Source: JAMLIN01 sp964509685
Lineage (GTDB): Bacteria > Pseudomonadota > Gammaproteobacteria > Burkholderiales > Burkholderiaceae_E
Assembly (NCBI GenBank): GCA_964509685.1
Contig: CAZDYQ010000100.1
Location: 1 to 10,588, forward strand
Reading direction: 5' to 3'
DNA length: 10,588 nt
The notes beneath the pieces were generated by a model. That model worked only from the letters and a program-made list of their open reading frames with translations. It was not told the DNA's origin and did no database searches. Below are positions 6,138 to 10,588 of the stretch, piece after piece. Both the position numbers and the translations under genes were made by a program. Within the stretch, counting starts at the first letter, position 1, and the number at the start of each line of letters is the position of its first letter.

Positions 6138-6710
6138 ATGGAATCCTTCCTGACCTCCACGGGCCTCGTCGCCCTGGCCGAGATCGGCGACAAGACGCAG
6201 CTGCTCTCGCTCATCCTCGCAGCCCGTTTCCGCCGCCCCTGGCCGATCATCGCGGGCATCCTGGTGGCCACGCTCGCCAACCATGCCGCCGCGAGCGGGC
6301 TCGGCGCCTGGCTCGAGACGCTCGCCAGCCCGGCCGTGCTGCGCTGGGGTCTCGGCCTGTCCTTCCTCGCGATGGCGGCATGGATGCTTGTCCCCGACGA
6401 GGTCGAGGCCGGCGAGGCGGACCGCGGCGGCGGCCGGCTCGGTGTCTTCGGGACGACCGTGGTTGCCTTCTTCCTTGCCGAGATGGGCGACAAGACGCAG
6501 GTCGCGACCGTCGCGCTCGCGGCCAACTTCGGCGAATTCACGCCCGTCGTGCTCGGGACCACCGCCGGGATGATGATCGCGAACATGCCCGCGGTCCTGG
6601 TGGGCAACGGCCTCCCGGAGCGCCTGCCGGTGCGCCTCGTGCACGGCGTGGCCGCGGTCGTCTTCGCCGTCATCGGGCTGGCGGTGCTGCTCGGCGACGC
6701 AATCGGCTGA
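6138..6710 (+). CDS. TMEM165/GDT1 (UPF0016) family manganese exporter
   Basis: A 190-residue membrane protein made of two inverted three-helix halves. Each half carries the family signature: EIGDKTQ (15-21) and EMGDKTQ (115-121), whose acidic residues bind the cation. Hydrophobic segments lie at about 7-27, 35-55, 69-85, 103-123, 138-158 and 168-187, with a charged linker at 86-100. Bacterial members such as Vibrio cholerae MneA export Mn2+, and the yybP-ykoY riboswitch just upstream fits that job: high Mn2+ would induce export. The frame is open back to an ATG at 6009, but that ATG lies inside the aptamer, and the added residues are Arg/Pro-rich and unlike the family. The start at 6138 gives the normal family length, though no good ribosome binding site is visible, as may occur when riboswitch structure controls access. 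Confidence 0.92.
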   Translation: MESFLTSTGLVALAEIGDKTQLLSLILAARFRRPWPIIAGILVATLANHAAASGLGAWLETLASPAVLRWGLGLSFLAMAAWMLVPDEVEAGEADRGGGRLGVFGTTVVAFFLAEMGDKTQVATVALAANFGEFTPVVLGTTAGMMIANMPAVLVGNGLPERLPVRLVHGVAAVVFAVIGLAVLLGDAIG

Positions 6711-6718
6711 TCCGGCCC

Positions 6719-6724
6719 TACAAT
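6719..6724 (+). promoter_or_regulatory. Candidate -10 box upstream of the VOC gene
   Basis: TACAAT at 6719-6724 matches five of six bases of TATAAT and lies 41 bases before the VOC start codon, straight after the exporter stop codon. No convincing -35 box is seen. It is the third such AT island in the window (after 3403 and 5931) and would separate the VOC gene from riboswitch control. Confidence 0.4.
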
Positions 6725-6764
6725 CGGACGACACCCGGAACGGGGAGTGACAGGGGAGACAGGA

Positions 6765-7628
6765 ATGCTCGACAGGGTTGACCGGATGCTGATGGCGGTG
6801 CGTTCCCGGGAGCGCGCGAGCGAGACCTTCGCGCGGCTGCTGGGGGCCGAACCCGTTCGCGAGGCGACGAGCGACCGGCTGGCGGCGGACTGCACGGTCA
6901 TGGCCATCGGCGAGAGCGAGCTCGAACTGTACGAGCCGCGCGACGCGGGCCCGGTGCGCGATCACCTCGAACGCTGGGGCGAGGGGCTGTTCGCGGCCGG
7001 CTACAGCACGCCATCCATCGATGCGCTCGCCGACCGGCTCGACCGGCTCGGCGCCGCCTATGCCCGCGAAGGCGACCGCCTGCATGTGCCCGGCACCACG
7101 ACCTTCGGCCTGCCCATGGCGATCTCGCCCTCGGCGCAGCGTCCGCGCGTCGGGCCCGTCAGCTTCTTCTACGAAGCGACCAACAGCCTCGACTCGGACT
7201 GGCGCAAGGCGGCGGCCCGGTATGTCGAGCTGTTCGACCTGGACGAGCGGCACTTCTCGCCGATCGGCAGCAGCCGCTTCGGCTACGAGGGCACGCTCAC
7301 GCTCTTCGACCCCGACCGGCTGGACCGCATCGAGCTCTCGCAGACCTTTGCCGACCGGCCGGGCGCGATGCGCCGCTTCGTCGAGCGCCGCGGTGGCGAC
7401 TCGTTCTACATGTGCTACATCGAGACGCACGACTTCGATGCGCTCAAGGCGCGGCTGCTCGAAGCGGGCGCGACGCTCACGCCGCGCGGCGGTCCGATCG
7501 AGGAGGAGCGCGACGGCTGCTGGGTCCATCCGCGCAGCCTGCACGGCATGCTGCTCGGCATCTCGCGCGAAACGGTCGCGTGGGACTGGTCCGGCCGACC
7601 CGACCGCGTCCGACCGCCGGGCGGCTGA
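6765..7628 (+). CDS. VOC superfamily (glyoxalase/dioxygenase-like) protein, two modules
   Basis: A 287-residue protein that I read as two vicinal-oxygen-chelate modules. Module one has the opening strand and helix DRMLMAVRSRERASETFARLLG (about 6-27), an edge strand ending SELELYEP (51-58), and a second half with STPSIDALADRLDRLG (81-96). Module two runs from about 131 to 267, with YVELFDLD (153-160), RIELSQ (188-193), YIETHDFDALKARL (218-231) and VHPRSLHGMLLGI (254-266). The last segment is the usual closing strand with a possible metal-binding His. The first-strand His common in metal-dependent members (DH-x-A) is Arg at residue 7, so the N-terminal metal site is incomplete. No reaction can be assigned. 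The ATG at 6765 has GGGGAG at 6753-6758; a GTG at 6747 is an alternative that would put this binding site inside the gene. The MBL gene follows after 75 bases. Confidence 0.72.
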   Translation: MLDRVDRMLMAVRSRERASETFARLLGAEPVREATSDRLAADCTVMAIGESELELYEPRDAGPVRDHLERWGEGLFAAGYSTPSIDALADRLDRLGAAYAREGDRLHVPGTTTFGLPMAISPSAQRPRVGPVSFFYEATNSLDSDWRKAAARYVELFDLDERHFSPIGSSRFGYEGTLTLFDPDRLDRIELSQTFADRPGAMRRFVERRGGDSFYMCYIETHDFDALKARLLEAGATLTPRGGPIEEERDGCWVHPRSLHGMLLGISRETVAWDWSGRPDRVRPPGG

Positions 7629-7703
7629 GCCCGGTCGGACGTCCTCGAGCCGCCGACGGTCGAAGGGCGCGCCCGTGGCGCGCCTATCCGGGGAGGAAAG
7701 ACG

Positions 7704-8612
7704 ATGACATCGCAGGCGAGGATCGAGGCCTTTTTCGACGAGGCGACCCACACCGCGAGCTACCTGGTCTCCGATCCGGGCAGCGGCAAGGCGGCGGTGA
7801 TCGACCCCGTGCTCGACTACGACCATGCGAGCGGCACGGTGGGCACCGACTCGGCCGACCGGATCCTGGCGGCGGCCGCGCGGGACGGCCTGTCCATCGA
7901 GTGGCTGCTGGAGACGCATGTCCATGCCGACCACCTGAGCGCAGCCAGCTACCTGAAGGCACGCACGGGCGCCCCGGTGGCGATCGGCGAGCACACGCCC
8001 CTGGTCCAGGCGAACTTCGGCCCGGTCTTCGGCCTCGACGACAGCGTCGCGGACGCCGGCGACTTCGACCGGCTCCTGCGCGACGGCGAGACGCTGCCCC
8101 TCGGCGGCCTGTCGATCGAGGTGATGCACACGCCGGGCCACACGCCGGCGTGCGTGTCGTACCGGATCGGCGATGCCGTCTTCGTCGGGGACACGCTGTT
8201 CATGCCGGACTACGGTACCGCGCGCACCGACTTCCCGGGGGGTGACGCACGTCGTCTCTATCGATCGATCCGTCGCCTGCTCGACCTGCCTCCCGGGACG
8301 CGGCTCTTCATGTGCCACGACTACAAGGCGCCGGGACGGGACGCCTGGGCCTGGGAGACCACCGTGGCGGAACAGCGCCGGAGCAACGTGCACGTGCGCG
8401 ACGGGATCGGCGAGGACGAGTTCGTCGCGATGCGCGAGGCCCGCGACGCCCGCCTTCCCGCCCCGGCCCTGCTGCTGCCTTCTATCCAGGTGAACATCCG
8501 CGCCGGCCGGCTGCCCGCGCCCGGCCCCGGCGGGGTACGCTACCTGAGGATCCCGTTGCGGCTGTCCGCCCCGGTCGAGGCCGCGCTGGCCACGTCCCGA
8601 GGAAAGGCATGA
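7704..8612 (+). CDS. MBL-fold metallohydrolase, persulfide dioxygenase-like (Blh/ETHE1 group)
   Basis: A 302-residue metallo-beta-lactamase-fold enzyme. The metal motif THVHADH (71-77) gives H72, H74, D76 and H77; H146 sits in TPGHTPAC, D163 in VGDTLF, and H205 in CHDY. The segment MPDYGTARTDFPGGDA (167-182), including D181, and the C-terminal part with HVRDGI are, from memory, characteristic of the Blh (BigR-regulated) branch near ETHE1/SdoA persulfide dioxygenases. These enzymes use one Fe(II) and O2 to oxidise glutathione persulfide to sulfite plus glutathione in sulfide detoxification. No rhodanese domain is fused, and no sulfide regulator or sulfide:quinone reductase is visible here. GGGGAGGA at 7690-7697 serves the ATG at 7704. 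The stop overlaps the start of the SDR gene (ATGA, 8609-8612), so the two are probably translated together. Confidence 0.88.
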   Translation: MTSQARIEAFFDEATHTASYLVSDPGSGKAAVIDPVLDYDHASGTVGTDSADRILAAAARDGLSIEWLLETHVHADHLSAASYLKARTGAPVAIGEHTPLVQANFGPVFGLDDSVADAGDFDRLLRDGETLPLGGLSIEVMHTPGHTPACVSYRIGDAVFVGDTLFMPDYGTARTDFPGGDARRLYRSIRRLLDLPPGTRLFMCHDYKAPGRDAWAWETTVAEQRRSNVHVRDGIGEDEFVAMREARDARLPAPALLLPSIQVNIRAGRLPAPGPGGVRYLRIPLRLSAPVEAALATSRGKA

Positions 8613-9382
8613 GCACCCCTTCCGTTTCCGCGGGCGCGCCCGCGCCGCGCAATGCCACCGTCGCCGTGATCGGCGCCGGCGACTACATCGGCGCGGCCAT
8701 CGCGCGCCGCTTCGCCGCCGAGGGCTACATCGTCTTCGTCGGCCGCCGCCAGGGCGAGAAGCTGGAGCCGCTCAAGTCGGAGATCAAGGCCGCCGGCGGC
8801 CGTGTGTTCGGCCGGTCGCTCGACGCGCGCGACGAGGACGACATCACCGCCTTCCTCGGCGAGGCCGAGGCCGCGGCGCCCCTCGAGGTATGCATCTTCA
8901 ACATCGGCGCGAACGTCAACTTTCCCATCCTCGAGACCACCTCGCGGGTGTTCCGCAAGGTCTGGGAGATGGCGTGCTTCGCCGGCTTCCTTGCCGGGCG
9001 GGAGGCCGCGCGCCACATGCTGCCGCGCGGACGCGGCTCGATCTTCTTCACCGGCGCGACGGCCGGCCTGCGCGGGGGCGTGGGCTACGCCGCCTTCGCC
9101 AGCGCGAAGTTCGGCCTGCGGGCGCTGGCGCAGTCGTGTGCGCGCGAGCTCGGGCCGAGGGGGATCCATGTGGCGCACCTCGTCATCGATGCGGGCGTCG
9201 ATACCGCCTGGGTGCGCGAGCGCATCCGGGCAAGGGATGGCGAGGAGGCCGTGGCGAACCTCGCCCCCGACGTGCTGATGCGCCCGGAGTCCGTCGCCGA
9301 CACCTACTGGATGCTGCACCAGCAGCCGCGCGACGCCTGGACCTTCGAACTCGAGATCCGGCCTTACGGCGAGAAGTGGTGA
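8609..9382 (+). CDS. Atypical short-chain dehydrogenase/reductase lacking the catalytic Ser and Tyr
   Basis: A 257-residue Rossmann-fold protein of the SDR superfamily. The nucleotide loop reads GAGDYIG (22-28): the middle Gly of the usual G-x-x-x-G-x-G is Tyr26. R46 and R47 after the second strand suggest NADP(H) preference. NIGAN (98-102) takes the place of the structural NNAG. In the active-site region YAAFASAK (160-167), Lys167 is kept, but the catalytic Tyr position is Phe163 and the Ser position, 13 residues earlier, is Ala150. From memory, similar sequences with the same FAxAK pattern occur in other proteobacteria, so this looks like a conserved variant family and not decay; the frame is intact and codon use is normal. 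Classical carbonyl reduction by the Tyr-Lys mechanism is doubtful. The gene overlaps the MBL gene by 4 bases, and its ATG is preceded by AGGAAAGG (8600-8607). Confidence 0.85.
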   Translation: MSTPSVSAGAPAPRNATVAVIGAGDYIGAAIARRFAAEGYIVFVGRRQGEKLEPLKSEIKAAGGRVFGRSLDARDEDDITAFLGEAEAAAPLEVCIFNIGANVNFPILETTSRVFRKVWEMACFAGFLAGREAARHMLPRGRGSIFFTGATAGLRGGVGYAAFASAKFGLRALAQSCARELGPRGIHVAHLVIDAGVDTAWVRERIRARDGEEAVANLAPDVLMRPESVADTYWMLHQQPRDAWTFELEIRPYGEKW

Positions 9383-9390
9383 GCGGCGGC

Positions 9391-9414
9391 CGGGCCGTGG
9401 CCCACGACGGCCCG
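9391..9414. terminator. Possible bidirectional terminator hairpin between convergent genes
   Basis: CGGGCCGT (9391-9398) and ACGGCCCG (9407-9414) form a perfect 8-bp stem with an 8-base loop. It lies in the 40-base gap between the SDR gene and the oppositely oriented cysteine hydrolase gene. The position is right for a shared terminator. No T run is visible on either strand, so efficiency is doubtful. Confidence 0.4.
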
Positions 9415-9422
9415 CCCTGGCG

Positions 9423-10256
9423 CTACCCCTGTTCGCACCACTGTGCCGCAGTCATCTGGCGCACGCCCTGCAGCGCCATCTCGGCAAACAGGGCCTCGGC
9501 CTCCGCCTCGAAGCCGGCGACGGGACTCATGCAGTCGGTGAGCAGCACGATGCGCGATGCGAGCTGGGGGAACACCCCGAGCAACTGGCGCAGGCTTGCG
9601 GCCACGCAGTGGCTTGCCGCCTCGCCCGCCACCAGCAGCGTGCCCGCGCGCGCCAGCCGGCGAGCGAGCCCGTGGTTGAAGCCGGTCTCGGGCGCGTCGG
9701 GCAGGACCACCTCGGCCTCGAAGGCCCCGAAATGCTCGGTGAGCGGATGGCTTCCCTTGTGGATGTAGTGGACCAGGCGGCGATGCTGCGTGGTCCATCG
9801 CTCGATCGCGGCGGCGAGCGGGGCGAACACCTGGTGGCCCCAGGAGCCGACAACGCAGTGGGCCGGCCAGACCATGATCCCCGGCTTGCCCTGCGCCTCG
9901 AGGGCGGCGAGCACGCCGGGCACCCGGTCGTCGCCCTGCAGCTGGGTGACCGCCGGGCGGTAGCGCCCGGCGCGCAGGTCGTCGGCCGAGATGACGGTGA
10001 AGGGCGCCACCTCGCCGCCGTCGCCCGTCTCCCAGAACAGGGGCCGCTCGATGCCGACGAGCGGATGGGAGTCGAGCGTCACCACGATCGAGTCGATCGC
10101 CCCGCCCCGACGCTCGATCAGCGCCGTCACCCGCTCCAGGTCGGCCACGGCGCCCGGCACGGGCAGCGCCGGCATCGGACGGCTCTCGCCCTCGGCGGGC
10201 GGGCCGAAATCGCAGAAGTCGTTCTGGGGATCGATGAGCAGCAACTGGGTCGTCAT
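9423..10256 (-). CDS. Nicotinamidase/isochorismatase-like cysteine hydrolase, long form
   Basis: A 277-residue alpha/beta hydrolase of the isochorismatase superfamily. The catalytic triad is visible: D9 in LLIDPQNDF (6-14), K167 in YIHKGSHP (164-171) and C217 in GEAASHCVAASL (211-222). Likely metal ligands of the nicotinamidase type are D62 and H64 in TLDSH (60-64) and H133 in WPAHC (130-134). At 277 residues it is longer than bacterial PncA (about 190-215), mainly through an insertion at about 70-128 after the metal site. The third metal His expected shortly after H64 is not seen. Amide hydrolysis such as nicotinamide to nicotinate is plausible, but the substrate may be larger or different. 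GAGGAA (10263-10268 on the complement) lies 6 bases before the ATG. The gene runs convergent to the SDR and divergent from the pirin. Confidence 0.87.
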   Translation of the reverse strand: MTTQLLLIDPQNDFCDFGPPAEGESRPMPALPVPGAVADLERVTALIERRGGAIDSIVVTLDSHPLVGIERPLFWETGDGGEVAPFTVISADDLRAGRYRPAVTQLQGDDRVPGVLAALEAQGKPGIMVWPAHCVVGSWGHQVFAPLAAAIERWTTQHRRLVHYIHKGSHPLTEHFGAFEAEVVLPDAPETGFNHGLARRLARAGTLLVAGEAASHCVAASLRQLLGVFPQLASRIVLLTDCMSPVAGFEAEAEALFAEMALQGVRQMTAAQWCEQG

Positions 10257-10385
10257 GCGGCATTCCTCGCGAAGCTCGCCCGACCATAGCCCAATTCCGC
10301 GGCGGACTGGAAAACACGGCGGCCGTCCTCATCTATGCATGACGGGCGCGCGCATCCACCGTGGCCCGGCACCAGGAGAAGCGTC
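10257..10385. promoter_or_regulatory. Divergent intergenic region between cysteine hydrolase and pirin
   Basis: These 129 bases separate two genes that point away from each other, so promoters for both should lie here. On the minus strand TATGGT (10283-10288) is a weak -10 candidate for the hydrolase. On the plus strand I see no convincing -10/-35 pair, only the AT-richer stretch around 10305-10340. No clear operator palindrome is visible. Confidence 0.4.
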
Positions 10386-10588
10386 TTGAAAAGGATCCTC
10401 GGGGTACACAGCGCGCCCGGCGCACACTGGGTCGGCGACGGCTTTCCGGTCCGTTCGCTCTTCGGCTACGACGGCCTCGGGCGCGAGCTCTCGCCCTTCC
10501 TCCTGCTCGACCATGCGGCGCCGACGCGCTTCGAGCCGGCCTCACGGCCGCGGGGCGTCGGGGTCCATCCGCATCGCGGCTTCGAGAC
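10386..10588 (+). CDS. Pirin family protein, 5' part (cut by window edge)
   Basis: The first 67 residues of a bicupin of the pirin family, running off the right edge. The opening KRILGVHSAPGAHWVGDGF and the metal motif GVHPHRGFE (59-67), with H61 and H63, are diagnostic. The two remaining metal ligands (His and Glu in human pirin) would lie beyond the window. Bacterial pirins such as YhhW show quercetinase activity or act as metal-dependent redox sensors; the role here is unknown. The TTG at 10386 is preferred because AGGAG (10374-10378) lies 7 bases upstream and the protein then starts where pirins normally start. An in-frame ATG at 10335 would add 17 residues without homology and has no ribosome binding site. 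The gene is divergent from the cysteine hydrolase. Confidence 0.88.
   Translation, partial: MKRILGVHSAPGAHWVGDGFPVRSLFGYDGLGRELSPFLLLDHAAPTRFEPASRPRGVGVHPHRGFE

Noticed and set aside
7610..7638. CCGACCG/CGGTCGG inverted repeat across the VOC stop codon, considered as a terminator
   Set aside because: The loop is 15 bases, there is no T run after it, and CCGACC-type words are frequent in the local sequence, so chance pairing is likely.
5709..8393. A very long minus-strand open frame (894 codons) across the MaoC, riboswitch, exporter, VOC and MBL genes
   Set aside because: It is antisense to several clearly recognisable genes and to the riboswitch. Its translation is Arg/Ala/Gly-rich with no domain. 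High third-position GC in the real genes removes stops from the opposite strand.
9364..10332. Second minus-strand frame of 322 codons overlapping the cysteine hydrolase gene
   Set aside because: The competing frame at 9423-10256 carries the full Asp-Lys-Cys triad and a proper ribosome binding site; this one is Arg/Gly/Pro-rich without motifs.
1..10588. Mobile element, phage, CRISPR, toxin-antitoxin or defence system
   Set aside because: I looked for transposase motifs, direct repeats, tRNA-like folds, and small paired genes on both strands and found none. All genes belong to metabolic, transport or unknown housekeeping-type families with uniform base composition.

Overview
This is a GC-rich chromosomal segment with ordinary gene packing. 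It reads as a beta- or gammaproteobacterium, inferred from codon use (strong G/C at third positions), AGGAG-type ribosome binding sites, the architecture of the manganese riboswitch, and the match of several proteins (as I remember the families) to Pseudomonas, Burkholderia or enteric homologues. I see no insertion sequence, tRNA, rRNA, CRISPR array, phage gene or tandem repeat. No gene-free stretch exceeds 300 bases. Ten complete genes lie on the plus strand and one on the minus strand. A twelfth, on the plus strand, is cut by the right edge.

Left block (1-3347): a PA1024-like flavin oxidoreductase, a 3-hydroxybenzoate 6-monooxygenase-like flavoprotein and a gentisate 1,2-dioxygenase, all in one direction with short gaps. 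The last two make a coherent pair: 3-hydroxybenzoate to gentisate, then gentisate to maleylpyruvate. The maleylpyruvate isomerase and fumarylpyruvate hydrolase that would finish the gentisate route are not in the window.

Middle block (3348-6710): a YnaI-type MscS channel, preceded by a promoter-like AT island, overlaps by 11 bases a YigB-like HAD phosphatase; a MaoC-type hydratase follows. Next comes the best regulatory element in the window, a yybP-ykoY manganese riboswitch (about 5943-6057) with a well-formed downstream hairpin, leading into a TMEM165/GDT1-family manganese exporter. The exporter start is placed at 6138. The longer reading from 6009 would translate the riboswitch itself.

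Right block (6711-10588): a two-module VOC protein, a persulfide-dioxygenase-like MBL hydrolase, and an SDR protein that overlaps the MBL gene by four bases and lacks the usual catalytic Ser and Tyr. Convergent to these is a long nicotinamidase-like cysteine hydrolase. Divergent from that gene, across 129 bases, is a pirin that probably starts at TTG.

I found no clearly new multi-gene system. The items most worth following are the riboswitch with its competing pairing segments, the catalytically atypical SDR coupled to the sulfur-type MBL enzyme, and some family-level deviations in the MaoC, VOC and amidase proteins.
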